Assembly (NCBI GenBank): GCA_025766275.1
Contig: JAFKAC010000105.1
Span: forward strand, 1 to 64,000
DNA length: 64,000 nucleotides
DNA from: Lactarius indigo
Lineage: Eukaryota > Basidiomycota > Agaricomycetes > Russulales > Russulaceae
Direction: 5' to 3'
Below the pieces are notes generated by a model. The model had not been told where the DNA came from and did no database searches. It saw nothing but the letters and a program-made list of their open reading frames with translations. Both the position numbers and the translations under genes were made by a program. Positions 1-11,189 of this stretch are shown one piece after another. How positions within the stretch are numbered: position 1 is the stretch's first letter; every line of letters begins with the position of its first letter.

Positions 1-250
1 CCTCGATCTCATCGTGCGCAGTGATGACCGGCTTCGTCGGAGTCTTTATCCCATTCAGTTCGACTCTGGATCTCATATACGCTCTCTTGGGGACGCTTCT
101 GTTCAGCGGATACGTCGTCTACGACACGTACCTCATCAATAGCCGCCTCTCCCCCGACGAATACATCATGGGGCAATTAGTCTCTACCTCGATTTCATCA
201 ATCTCTTCCTTAATATCCTCCGTCTCCTGAGTAACATGCAAGATCGCTGA
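1..250 (+). CDS. Bax inhibitor-1 / TMBIM family membrane protein, C-terminal fragment with frameshift
   Basis: This is the C-terminal part of a multi-pass TMBIM (Bax inhibitor-1, yeast Bxi1/Ynl305c type) protein, a family of ER/vacuolar membrane proteins linked to calcium handling and stress survival. The translation from about base 24 shows the family hallmark, a run ending in YVVYDTYLINSRLSPDEYI. The typical last helix (AISLYLDFINLFLNILRLL) follows but lies in another frame, ending at the TGA at 248-250. The frames join if one G is added to the GGGG run at 170-173, so either the gene has a 1-bp deletion or the read has a homopolymer error. The window edge removes the N-terminal five or so helices; a CAG at 19-21 could be an intron acceptor. 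Family assignment is firm; integrity is not. Confidence 0.85.
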
Positions 251-1093
251 ACGGAATTGATTGGACTTGAGTTGGTCTTTATTGTTTCCTTTATGTGTTA
301 CCGATCGCCTGGAATCTTTGTAAAGTGACCCAAATATATTCTTGCAAAGTCCGCGTGCTTGATGCAGATCGGTCAGCAGAGTGATAATCTCCGCCCTCCA
401 TGCGTGTATTTTTACCAGGGTGTAACGATGGCACCCTATCCACTCAGACATCGACGGCAGTAAGTAGCGCGTCCTCTCACGAACAGAGCCCTTCCCCTCT
501 TAGATTCCAAGAAATTGCTTCTTTGTCTACGTCGTCCTACCCGTTAACGGCGGCGTCACACACTTAGGATCGGCGATGTGCCCCTTCGCCTTGGCCCGGA
601 ATGGCAAGCGAAGATACGTCCCCAATTCGGGCAGGATCGCTGGCAGGTAGTAGACATAGGTTGCGCAGATCTGGGGGGGACTAATCGAGAAGAGAAACAC
701 GCCCATACATTTAGGGCTCGGAGGATGACATCGATATGACCTCCCTCGCATGCGACAGCCACTCAGGCTTGTGCGTTCGCTCGGAGACAACCGTCGTGGG
801 CGACGCGAACCTGGATAGTACGAGTGACCGGAGCCTTGTGTGTTGTTGCCCCATGGCAGATGCACATCTTCGGGCGAGCACTGGCGGTTTGCACTGGTTT
901 GCTCCGCCGGCTTGTGTAAAAATATCGTGAGGCTGTGACTATGCCGCTCGTCACGAACAAACTACGCCGCGCTTGGTGGCGCCAGGAGTATCGTCAACGG
1001 TGACAGAGGATATTTTGCGACGTCAATGCAACGTGAGAAGGCAGACTGACATCGACGACAGCTACAAATTGTACCAAGGGCGGCGGGGTAACT
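251..1093. other. Intergenic or weakly coding stretch between TMBIM and the hypothetical ORF
   Basis: I see no gene here that I can name. On the plus strand an ATG at 428 begins a short frame that meets a good donor (GTAAGT at 460), with a pyrimidine-rich CTTAG acceptor just before about 505. Open segments continue towards 1094, so the downstream ORF could have small upstream exons. Minus-strand frames of 60-110 codons also exist but show no family motif. Read it as possible 5' exons of the next ORF plus 3' UTR of the TMBIM gene. Confidence 0.3.
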
Positions 1094-1723
1094 ATGGATA
1101 GACCCGTTCCTGCTCCCGTGCCTCCGCCTACGTACGTCCCTCCCCAGCCTACACAATCGGGGCAGCTGCGAGCCGCTCCCAGACAAGAGGAGGACATACT
1201 TTCTGCACAGCCGAGCGCGAGTGTAGCCGGGAAGAAACCAAAGCGCGAGGTCGACGATGCTGCATTGCGCGGCGGTGAAGCGCCTGCCGGCCCTTCTGAT
1301 TCCGGTTCTGAATGTGGCGAACTCGAGCGAAAACGCAACAAGGACACGACGATTTCGACGGAACGCATGCCTATTCCAGAGAGCTTCCTCAGACTGGCAA
1401 GCTTGAGCATCCTCGGGGAGCCATCTTTTGAAGAACGTCAGTGTGTAAGCATACCTTACCCAAACACGCTCGGATCACGCCGATCGTCGAGCTCTTCTAC
1501 TTTCGGACACAAGGGGGTGGCGGAACCGGATTCCGGGTCTACATTCCCACCTTTGCTTCGTCATGTAGCCACACTTCACCATGCTACTGTATATTCCTCA
1601 CATCTTGTTGACAGCCTGCCCTCAAGCGTGACCCGTTTCTATAACCTCGATTATAATGTCAACAAAAGTCTCATTCACCGTCCAACACTCGTCATCATCG
1701 TCTTGTCGTCGCGAAGCCTCTAG
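1094..1723 (+). CDS. Hypothetical low-complexity protein (model uncertain)
   Basis: An open frame of 209 codons starts with a proline-rich segment (VPAPVPPPTYVPP). It continues with charged, serine-rich sequence containing a KKPKRE basic patch that could be a nuclear localisation signal, and includes a plausible segment around residues 75-112. The last third is less protein-like and its end overlaps the 3' end of the convergent GH92 gene by about 30 bases, so the true gene probably ends or splices earlier, around 1440. I do not recognise a domain. It could be the last exon of a gene beginning near 428, or a chance frame in GC-rich DNA. Confidence 0.3.
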   Translation: MDRPVPAPVPPPTYVPPQPTQSGQLRAAPRQEEDILSAQPSASVAGKKPKREVDDAALRGGEAPAGPSDSGSECGELERKRNKDTTISTERMPIPESFLRLASLSILGEPSFEERQCVSIPYPNTLGSRRSSSSSTFGHKGVAEPDSGSTFPPLLRHVATLHHATVYSSHLVDSLPSSVTRFYNLDYNVNKSLIHRPTLVIIVLSSRSL

Positions 1724-4700
1724 CCGAGATGGATTGTGGCACCGATGCACCGCAGCTGTCCGCCGCAGCCCTGTCCGCCGTGACCATGATGACGACGTCT
1801 GCACCGGCGCGGAACGTGTCGTAAAAGTCAAAGTGGCAGGGCGACGCCTGCGTGACATTGTCAATCCGCACGCTCTGCACGTACGCCGCGGCTCCATGCG
1901 GGACCGTCGCGCGAACCGAACGCGCGTCGAACCCGTCGACGGTCACGGTCGTGCTCACGTTCAGATAAGGGTTGTGCACGGTGTATTTGGGCACCATGGG
2001 CGAGAGCACGAGAAGTTCGCTCGTGCCGGGGACTGCCAAAGCCCATCCCCAGACGGAACGGCCAGTCAGTGTGAAGGAAAAACAAACAAACAAACAAACA
2101 ACAGACCAGGGTAAAGCCCGAGGAGATGCCAGGTGAGTAGCGTGGCCATCGCTGCTTGGTCGTCATTCCCGGGTAACCCGGCGGGCGCTAAACCAACCAA
2201 CAAAAGACATGATGTACCGCAAGCCGCAAGACATTGTGCGCGGGACAGGACGTACTGATGTCAAAGTTTGTGAATACAGCTTTCCGCACGGCGTCGACAG
2301 AGCTCGCAGGCGCGTTTGCGTAGTGGTACGATACTGGCGTCTGTATTTGTCACATACCGACACTCAGAACGCCGATCCAAGTGAGCACTCAAGCAGAACG
2401 TGCCTGGAAGGATGGCTCGTTCCCGGCTAAGTAGTACCCGGCGTTGAAAAAGTGGTCCAGTCGCTTGATAAAGGTGGACTGTTAGGAATTCGGTGAACGG
2501 AACGTTCGTTTGGGTGGGTGAGGCGCAGGTCTAGGCTCACGTTTCCTCCCATCAAGGTGATCAAGTGCGCCATGTCGTGGGGCACGAACCAGCTGTACTC
2601 CCAGGACGATGATTCATAGAAGCCGACGGTGTTGTCACTTTGCAGCGAGCATTCTCGATTCGGTTGGGGGTCATTGGGCGAGCAGGCTACGGGGTCCACT
2701 ACCACGAAAGTTCCATTTGGGAAGCGTTTCTGCATGAAACCTAACACGACAACCTTGGTGAGGGAGGCATACACAGAGCGTGGGGTTCCTCACCGCGAAA
2801 GCCGTCGCTTTCTACGTTGGGATCCCAGATGTTCCTATAGCTCTAATGCGAGACATCGTGTGAATGCCTATGGGTAAAAGTGTAGAGCACTGGACCCACC
2901 AGGGAGCGGTTGGCGTATTTTGCTTCGTCATTTGCTTTGTTCAAGAGGAGGGCAACTTGGCGAATCGCAAAGTCCTCGAAAGCATACTACGAGACAACTC
3001 GGCTTGATAAGTGGGCAGTACGAGTCGCATTGCACGTACCTCAAGGGTTCTGCTCCCTTCGCGCGTGGTGCGCCCTATGCTGGAAGTGTCAAGTGCGCCG
3101 TAGGGCACGTAGCCATAATGGCTACAGAGGCACGGCGAACGTTCAGGGCGCGTGCAAATTGGGAAACCTAAGTGGGGTGAAACAAAAAAACTGACTTGTA
3201 TACATTAGACTGCCGGCCGTGGATGTTCCACTCTGGCGGGTTGAGTTCGGCGTCTGCGAGTTGCGCGGCATAGAGCTCGGTGAGATCAACCCCCAGCGCC
3301 TTTGCCTCGTTATGATAGTGGACGGCAAAATGTCCCACGATGACATCACCGCTTGAGCATGTAAGGCCGCCTCAAATGAGCAAGCGTCAAGGGGCGACAA
3401 AGAAACAGTTAACCAACCTCCTTGCGTCCAGCCGGGAAGGTTGTTCGCACGACACTCTGGCATCCAGCCTCTCTTGCGGTACCCGTCAATGTAACTGTCG
3501 ACAATCTGTGCGAACACTTCAGGGGAGTGAAGGGCCATGAGGGGATAGAACGTTCGGAACTACGGGGCCTCCGGTTGACAAGGACTGCGAGTTCGAAGAT
3601 TCAACCAGCTTACCGTGTCCCAGCTGAAAAACGAGAAATCAGTGATAGACTCGCAAACCAATAGGGTGGAAGGACAGACCTGCAATACAATGAGTCGAAG
3701 TAAAAGGCAGTCGTGTCAGCGAAGTCTCCTTGCGCCTCACCCGTAGCATTATTCTTAAGGAAAATGTGCGGCCAAGTCAACACTCTTAACTGAACTTGGT
3801 TCTCGAAAGTGAGAGGCGCTCACCGGTGTCAACGACGCACGATACAAAGATGAGTAGAGTAGTTCCGTAACATTCGGTGGTGTATGAGGAACGTCAATCT
3901 CTATCCGTTTCAACCTCTCGTTCCACAGTGCCTTGCTTCTGGCGACGATTTCTTCAAATGTGGCGGTACCGATCTCGGATTCTGCATTTGCGCACGCCTG
4001 TGCTTCAGAGAGGAAGGAGACTCCGACGCGAATGGTCACTTGGATGGGGTACCCCGAAAACGAGAAGAGTGCCCCAGCCTCGACTGCACCTTCGATGAGA
4101 CTGACCGGGAAGTTGAGGCTGGTTTCGCCGAGACCTCGAGCGACGACACCATTTCTAAGGCAGACGAGACAATCAGAAGTGTGAGGAGACAAGTAGGACA
4201 TACAGACAGGTCACCAGTCCAGACCCCGAACTGATCCAATTTCTGCGCGCCGTTGTTGAGGTCGTAACAGGCAAACGCCTGGTACTTGTTCGCCCCCGGC
4301 CCAAAACTGTCGCCTCGTATAAGAAATAGGAGAGAAAGAAGGCTTTTATCAGCTTGCCTCGAGCCCCAGAAGCCGCCGATTGTGATTCGCCCTGCGTTGG
4401 GATCTATATTCAGATTCCCCCCCTGGAAGGATCCAGGCAGGTCATTCGCAAGGTCGAGCGTGAAAAAGGCCGTTTTGCTCTTTGGAAATGTGAACCGCTC
4501 AAGACCTGCACGTCGCGTCGAGGTTGCTTCCATCTGGATGCTATTATTGAGAGTGAGAGAGAAATACCCGGGAGTAGCATCTTCGGAGGATATAAGACAC
4601 GTGCGCCCAGTAGGAGCACATTGGGCTAATCACCGTCGGTGTTGTTCTTCCTCAGGCGCTCACGACCCCGAAGATTAGGTGTGCACGAGTCAAATCCGCC

Positions 4701-5357
4701 AGGGCAAATCAAAGGCATGATTTCGAAGTTCCCATAAGTCCCTAGTCATCATGATGTCAGTGTTGGAGTTGGAGGCCTATGTCACCACCAAACCTAAAGA
4801 AGATCCCGTCCCACTGTCATGCAACGGACTAAGGCCTCGGACAAATTGTGTGTTGTCAGCGACGTAGCCTGTTGATCACAATGTATCTAGCCTCGGTAAC
4901 GTCGGTAACAGAGGCGGTCTATCCTACCGGCAGGAGCGTAACCTGTCATGTCCGTGGCAAACTTCACCTAGATCAACGTTTGCGAGACAGTTGGCTACTC
5001 AGTAAAGACAGAGAGTGAGGCGCACCATTCCAAACGGGACAGAAGCTCCAGGGCTGTATCATGCATAGTTGCTCAGACATTCAAGGTCCCTTTTATCCAC
5101 TTACCATACGTCTCCAAAATTATCTGGCACACGTTCATGTATAGTAAAGCCTGAGACGAAAACATGAATTGTGACTACGTACCAGTACCAATGAAAGGGT
5201 TAACGAAGGCAGTATAATCAACGGTCAACGCGTTGGTAGCCGCCTTGATGGCTGCCGTGATCCTCCGCTGAACCTCAGGAGAAGGCTGTGCACACACACT
5301 GCTACCGCCAGCAACGACCAAGACAATGAGAGCTCTGACGAAGGATAAAATGGCCAT
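1695..5357 (-). CDS. GH92-family alpha-mannosidase, secreted, multi-exon
   Basis: GH92 enzymes are calcium-dependent exo-alpha-mannosidases (mostly alpha-1,2) that trim mannose from glycoproteins or glycans outside the cell or in the vacuole. The start at 5357 gives a hydrophobic signal peptide (MAILSFVRALIVLVVAGGSS). Exons readable in order are 5183-5357, 5105-5123 (19 bp), 5026-5053, 4928-4967, 4794-4868, 4634-4741 and about 4358-4580. They join in frame to give the family N-terminal signature VNPFIGTDNFGDVCPGAS. Later exons give LYSSLYRASLTP (about 3830), YPLMALHSPEVFAQIVDSYI, the GWMPECRANN segment and a C-terminal domain ending at the TGA at 1695-1697. One intron (4307-4357) appears to use a GC donor. 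The 3' half needs transcript data for exact junctions. Nothing suggests it is broken. The neighbour on the same strand is a peptidyl-tRNA hydrolase gene, unrelated in function. Confidence 0.9.
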
Positions 5358-5389
5358 GCGGGTTAAAGAAAGGAACCCAGGCAAACGGA

Positions 5390-5400
5390 AAATATTTATA
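5390..5400 (-). promoter_or_regulatory. TATA-like box of the GH92 gene
   Basis: Read on the minus strand, TATAAATATT lies about 33-43 bases upstream of the GH92 start codon. It is the best TATA match in the 411-bp space between the GH92 and Pth genes. Its distance to the ATG would give a very short 5' leader, so the true start of transcription may lie elsewhere. Confidence 0.4.
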
Positions 5401-5768
5401 CCGCCACATGCAACGCACCCGCAAGTTGTTCCTTCATAGAGCACGTAAAACGCGGAAGAATGGAAAAGATATTCATTGCAGCCATGGTTACAAGAGTAGG
5501 ATGGTCCGAGGAGCTAAACATAGTGGTCGGCATTGACAACGCGCCGTGATCGCTTCCCATGGTGTACTGTTTTAACACGCCGGTTTGCTAGGCATTCTTC
5601 TGTCTTGTACCACCGATGAAGTGAATCCTTACTAGCCCGCGGGTAGTTCGATACGTAGTGTTTCATCATATGCCAATAGCCGAGGAAAAAAGTAGGATAT
5701 ATGCTGTGTGGCGGAGGACCCACATATAAAGCTTCTACACATGGCGGCAAGTGTCGTCCTGTAATGGG
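5401..5768. other. Intergenic region upstream of GH92, downstream of Pth
   Basis: This region contains only short minus-strand frames (60-79 codons) without family motifs. It should hold the GH92 promoter and the Pth 3' UTR; no operator or repeat is evident. Confidence 0.4.
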
Positions 5769-6444
5769 CTATTGAGAAGGCCGGTCAATCTGGAGGGCTA
5801 TTCTCTGGATGTGCTCCCAAACAAGATCGAGGCCCGGGCCGTCAGGGGCCCAAAACTGGCGTTCATAATTAGGGAGTCTCGTGAGGACATAACCCGCGAC
5901 ATCAGATTCGGGTCTCCCGATGCCCAAACGAAGGCGGTGGAATTCTTTAGTGGCGAGGACTGAAATGAGACTACGGACACCATTATGGCCATTAGCTGAC
6001 CCCCCGAATTTTGCCGATAGGACAGTCGGCTTGTGCTCCAATGAGTCATGGATGACGATGAGGGAATAAGGCGTGCGGGAAGTCTTCCTGAGAGCCATGG
6101 AAACTGGGGGCCCAGAAATGTTCATAGCAGCCACTTCGTTACGATGGGAAGGTAAGAAGCGCGTCGAATGATATTACCGATGTACGTACCGGTTTTATAA
6201 AGCGCGATATTAAAAGGTCTCCCGTCAATGTCGACATTGGTCTCTGCGTTATAACCTCCAGTTGATTTGTCTGCAGAGAGGTGAACCCCAAGCCGTGTCG
6301 CAAGAGAATCCAAGGCAAGCTGTCCAATGCTTTATGAGGAAAAGGGTTTGAGACACGCCAGTGTAAGAGTGTGAGGACTCACCTATGCCGGGTAAATGGA
6401 TGAGAAAGGTTTCCAAGGCCGACGACGAGGATGCGAGTGGCCAT
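5769..6444 (-). CDS. PTH1: Peptidyl-tRNA hydrolase (Pth1 / bacterial type)
   Basis: This enzyme cleaves the ester bond of peptidyl-tRNAs released early from ribosomes and recycles the tRNA; the fungal Pth1 type is usually mitochondrial. Three exons (6383-6444, 6190-6329, 5769-6133) sum to 567 bases, a clean 188-residue protein, close to the family's usual size. All catalytic or binding residues are visible in context: N in VGLGNL, H in TRHSIG, N in MNISG, D in VIHDSLE, and N in NGHNGVRS. Both introns have good signals (GTGAGT and GTACGT donors). The start ATG at 6444 is the only one that begins with the core fold, so no obvious targeting extension is seen. The start codon lies 128 bp from the divergent PAQR gene. 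Confidence 0.93.
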
Positions 6445-6572
6445 GAATGAATGCGTGCTCTTGGCGAGCCCGTTTGCTGACCAATCACCTAATCACCGGA
6501 CGGAATCAATTTCCGTTCCGAACCCCAACAAACAGGGCAGGCCTCAGGCCCTCTCCTGTCTCAGTCCAGTCC
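6445..6572. promoter_or_regulatory. Short divergent intergenic region shared by Pth and PAQR genes
   Basis: Only 128 bp separate the two divergent ATGs (6444 minus and 6573 plus). No TATA box is clear. An in-frame ATG at 6447 for the plus-strand gene would leave 2 bp between the genes, so the ATG at 6573 is preferred. Confidence 0.5.
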
Positions 6573-8494
6573 ATGACTCCTGCAACGGCAACAGCTACAG
6601 CGACGTCACCGAGGACAAAGTCTCCCGTTGCTCACATCAGGAGGCGCCAGTCTATTATTCACTCGGCTCTCGCTCCTTGTATGACATGTCAGCCACCAAC
6701 TCACTCTCTTGATACTCTTGACATTTCGTCTGCCTCCGCGACTGCTGCAGTCGCTTCCCTTCACTTTCATGTCCTTTCCTGTCTTGCAGATATAGAGGCT
6801 TCCCTTTCCCAACTAGAATCCCCACTTCCCGACTTTGACTTTGGTCAGGCTATCTCCCGAGGTGAACTCAAGATTGAGGAGGTCCGAGTCTGGGCTAAAG
6901 ATGGGCTTGAAATGCTCAAGCAAATCAAAGGAGAGCTTCGCTCTCACTTACCCGATTTTATCCTCGATTCGACCTCCGTAGAGAGCTATGTCTCGTCCCG
7001 TCTTCATGACTTGTCAGACGTCTCAACCCTCAGACGAATGACTTCGCGCCTCCCTGAATTTCCCCGGCTTCCTCGTCCCGAACAATATTTATTGACATTG
7101 TCAAACCATTTAAAATCCCTTCATTCCCACCTCTCTTCCTCCGACACCCTTTCTCATGTCGCATTTCCGTCCTTCCCATCGACGGCTAAGCTTTCCGAGC
7201 TCATAGACGCGATGGTTTCTTCCGATCGGGTTCCTACCGTTCTACGACCGCGTTCTCTAAGCCAAACAGAGGACTCATTGGGAAAAGCCGCTGCAGAGGT
7301 TGCGCGCGCTGTCGAACGCTCCGTGCACGGTGCCAGGCTCATCACCTATGGTGACCTCCCGACAGAATGGCGGAACAACCCCTTTGTTACTCATGGTTAT
7401 CGGTTCGTACTCTTCAGGATACAGCTCTGAGTCGCTACTCACTCGTGTACCCTCTCAGCTTCATCCCTCTTAGTAAATGGCCTCTCATCGTCACGTCAAT
7501 ATTTGCGCTGCATAATGAGACCCGTATGTGACACTTTCTATACTTTATGTCATCTTGACTGATGAATCGTGAATCGTGTCAAGTCAACATTCATACCCAC
7601 CTCGTTCCCCTTTTGTTGTGGACTGGGAACGTAATCCTTACATTCCTCGGTTCTTCGCTATCCTCCGCCTCGGCAGCCGTCGTAGACACCCCCATACTTG
7701 CTTTCACTATATTTGCGCTCTTCACTCTCTTCAGCAGTGTTGTGTGGCACACTATGGCCGGGTGTGCGCACCATAGAGGCATGGTCTTATGTGCCAAAAT
7801 TGATTACGTGGGAATTGCCTGGTATGTCTGCGTTCGTTTCTCGTCTCCGGGTCATTGTTTGAACCGACATGATTACGTGATAGGCTAATCAGCGGAAGCG
7901 TGGGCACTATTGTTTACTATGGCTTCCAGTGCAATACAAATATGCGCAGTATATTCCTTCTTATTTGCTTAATCAACGGGGTGGTAGGCACCGTAATTCC
8001 TTTCTGGGATTGGTTTAACAGGAGTGAGAACAAGGTTCGTTATTTTCTGTAATTATGAACGCTGCCTTACTGAAATGTTTATTCTGCAGAAATGGCGCAT
8101 CATCACCTTTCTCTCTATGACCGTCTTAATCACATTTGGACCACTCACCCAGCTTGCTTTGCTTCATTCCGTCCACGAGACTGTCGCTTTCATACGTGAG
8201 CTTTTATTTTCCCCATGCCTTGTTCTTTACGTTGTCTGATATAATGTCAACAAAGGACCGGTAGTCCCGTCTCTCACCTCCTACATCGCAGGCCTCCTCT
8301 TTTATGCCACTCGCTTTCCGGAATGTGCGCTCCCTATCGATTCGCCGCGCTTAGCCTGGCTAGGCGGCGGGTCACACGCATTGTGGCACATATTCATTGT
8401 CCGGGCAATATCGTTGCACCGCGATGCTCTCCCTGTTTTAAAGGATGGTGCCCTGGGTACCACTACCGGTGTATGCGCCCTTCTCCCCAGTTAG
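6573..8494 (+). CDS. PAQR / haemolysin-III family integral membrane protein
   Basis: PAQR proteins (adiponectin/progestin receptors; yeast Izh) are seven-helix membrane proteins, several with ceramidase-like zinc sites. Six exons (6573-7402, 7459-7523, 7584-7821, 7884-8034, 8090-8195, 8256-8494) total 1,629 bases, a 542-residue frame without stops. The first exon gives a long, mostly helical N-terminal extension of about 270 residues. The family motif follows: PTEWRNNPFVTHGYRF, SIFALHNETLNIHTHL, the conserved H in VVWHTMAGC, DYVGIAWL, and near the end the H-x3-H of GSHALWHIFIV. The zinc-ligand histidines are therefore present. The long N-terminal domain is typical of filamentous fungal members. 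Stop at 8492-8494 directly follows the last helix. Divergent to Pth. Confidence 0.92.
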
Positions 8495-10639
8495 GACTGC
8501 GTTTCATATCTGCAGTACCACTGCGCGGTCTTTCTCCCGCTTCATGAGAATTTTACCTTTCTTGATTGTGAAATTTTGTTTTCAGACCATTCAAATTGTA
8601 TGACCCTGCGCATACAAATATACCATCATGCTTTGCTTGCTTTTGTTTATCTAGGTGGAACCATGGTCTATATTCATACATATTTAATTACACTTAAGAT
8701 GTACGGAAAGCAATACGATAGAGTAATGGGTTTCTACATGAGCTTGGCCTGTGTGACTTGCCGTAGACGGCACGCCTTTCTTCGTGTTCTTGGGCGTGGG
8801 GGTGCGACACCCGTTTGCAAAAGTGCAATCGGTGTCATATTTGATGTGGCAAGGCAAATGCGGAAGGGGTTGAAGGAGGCAAATGTAGGAACGTTCTGAG
8901 GTGGAGCTGTGAATTTCTGACTTCCAGCATTTCATGCTGTGGTCCTTTGTGAGTTGATGGCCACCCCCAGTGTCATGCCACTGTTGGCAAGGGGGTTGCG
9001 GGACCGGAATTTTTGATATCCGGTCAGATTTTGTCTTTTAGGGGCTTTCCGAACCCTCCCCCCCCCTTTCAAATATGGTAGGTTTAACTCATGTTACTAA
9101 TACCTTTAAGTCAAATGATACAAACTACACTCAACACTGCTAACTTGTACTACCTGTGCAGCTGTCACAAGCCCAATTTTTGGGTGAAAACTCATAATCC
9201 ATACACATTTGGTGGAACTAGTCAATGTGAGAGCAGGAAAGAATCATAAATGGCACAGAAAATAAGGAAGAGCAAGAAGAATGCACCCAGACTGTCTCAC
9301 ACCCTGGAACTTAACACTTCATCACATTCACCCCTGTGCTGATCTCAGCAAGGGGGGGCCAGGCTGTGGTTCCGTGACCCGAGGTGGGGGGGGGGGGTTG
9401 GCCGAAAGTCCCTAAAAAAATTTGTTTTTTGGGCATCTAAGGCCAGCCCGATCTGGAAAGTTCCTGCTTTTCCCCCGTATCATCTTAGCACTAGTGTACA
9501 TATTGTGGGTTTGTAAACCTGTGCGGGTACCCGGGTATGGGTTTGTGGGTGTGGGTGTGGGTCAGATCTGAGGTACCTGTGCAAAACCCATATCTGTTGC
9601 ATGGCGGGTTTTTTCGAAGGGATACTAGAATTCTATGTACTACATGTTACTGTACTATTCTATGAGGAATCTATTTAACTACAGTTACAGTGGCCTGAAG
9701 CCCCAACTCTGTCCAAGAGCATCTATGGGTCTTGGGGCATGTGATATGTCGCAAGGTGTCGCGCACGCGCCCGTGGAACATGCGCCGTTGTATACGGGTC
9801 CGCGGTAATTGGGGACGTGTTTCTCTCGAAGGGATAAACATGCGCAGACGTGCGGCGGGGTTGGGAACAGAAACGAGGTCGGGTTGTTGCAGGTGGTCGA
9901 AAATGGTTGTCCATGTTTGCGCATAACACAAAACTTCACATACGTAGTTGCATGAGTCGGAGATACGTCTTGTTCGAGCCAATAAGGCCGCGGACAAATG
10001 CAGAAAGCTGGAGAACAAAAAGAATGAGCCACACTGACACTGAGCTCAAAGGTTAGGGGAACTCAACTATGATAAATGTAAGCAATGAAGTTGCATGTTC
10101 ACAGCTTGGTGGTAGCATGCAGCACTCGTGACAATGTTTATAGAACACACAGAAACATGCGTGGTGCCAGTGGTTTGGCAGCGCTGCACGATGGGGGGGT
10201 AATCTAAGAAATTTCCATATTTGGTATTTAATTTCCTTTTTGGGGGTAGGGGGGGGGGGGGGGGTATGGCCCAACCCCTTAAAAAAATTTACTGACCCTG
10301 TGCAATTTTAAGAATTCTGGCCCCCCCTTGGATCTCAGAGTTGGTAATTGTCACACCACACATACACATGTTCAAACTAAGAACATTCACTGCTGTCCTC
10401 AAGTGCTGACAGCCAATTCAGGTAATGTGCAAATTGGAGAAAGACTCAGCAGCCCCAGATGAGGTGATAGGGGCCCAGGAACCAAGGTGGGAATGGCTGG
10501 CAGTGCATCCTGCAGTGCAGTTGATTTGGAATGTTGGGCAATCATATCTGAAGGCTGCATGCTTGGCCACATGTTTGATTTGAGGGCCTGCACTTGGGCC
10601 TGCATAGGTGATTCTGGGCCAAGTTCTGGGCTTGGGTGT
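8495..10639. other. Non-coding DNA: 3' UTR then decayed sequence with G/C homopolymers
   Basis: The first few hundred bases are probably the PAQR 3' UTR. An open frame at 8576-8899 lacks any motif. From about 8,950 on, the sequence is AT/TG-rich with long C or G runs (near 9,053, 9,390 and 10,250) and a GGGTGTGG-type repeat near 9,545. At 9,680-10,060 there is a short CpG-rich patch with open minus-strand frames of up to 115 codons that I cannot assign. No intact gene is visible. Confidence 0.5.
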
Positions 10640-11078
10640 TGTTATGATCTGACACTTCAGACCTCAGTTACAGTATGTCTCCATCTTGTTTCCCCTTCTG
10701 TACTATACTTTGTTACCAAAAGAGCTACTATCACTAGTGGTGCTGTTTCCTTGATCCAAGTATCCCCCTAGCCCATTTAGTCTCTTTGATACTGTGTGAA
10801 CTTGTGTTCATGTTGTTTGGAACCTCATCCTATATAAGCCTGTACCATAGACTGTAGGAAGCCAGACTTGGCTTCATTTGCAATCTAGCAACCTTGCCTT
10901 CATACTTTGGTGTGACCTCACTTTATCCCCTCTTCTTGTGCATCCCCTACCTCAGTCCTCAACCAGGACACCCTGAAGTCTTTGCATTGAACTATATCAA
11001 CACGTCACACCTGTTAGACTCTGTGCACTAGCAAGATCAAGTGTAGAGAAGTGTTACACACTTTGGGTGAGGAGCCCT
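10640..11078 (+). repeat. LTR-B family solo LTR, 3' truncated
   Basis: It starts TGTTATGATC and contains a TATATAAG box near 10,830. Much of it matches, in reverse orientation, the copy at 13,253-13,833, and also the one at 33,547-34,736. The last third of the family consensus is missing; the sequence passes into LTR-E-like DNA. Confidence 0.65.
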
Positions 11079-11189
11079 ATTGTGTGAGAGTAGCGTGATT
11101 ATGTAATGCATTGCATGTGAGTGCGCGCACTGAGAGCCACAAAAATTGTACAAGTCAAGCGTTTGTGAGAGAGAGATTGAGCGTGAATA

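Noticed and set aside
119..451. Minus-strand ORF over the TMBIM end
   Set aside because: Shadow of the plus-strand gene, no motif.
8576..8899. Open frame of 107 codons after the PAQR gene
   Set aside because: No motif, biased by TG-rich DNA, lies in the likely 3' UTR.
9535..9570. GGGTGTGG repeats resembling telomeric DNA
   Set aside because: Only a few irregular units in the middle of the window; fungal telomeres are TTAGGG-type arrays.
9050..10330. Long G and C runs as possible assembly gaps or a regulatory element
   Set aside because: No N bases, sequence continues normally on both sides, no other signal; left as low-complexity DNA.
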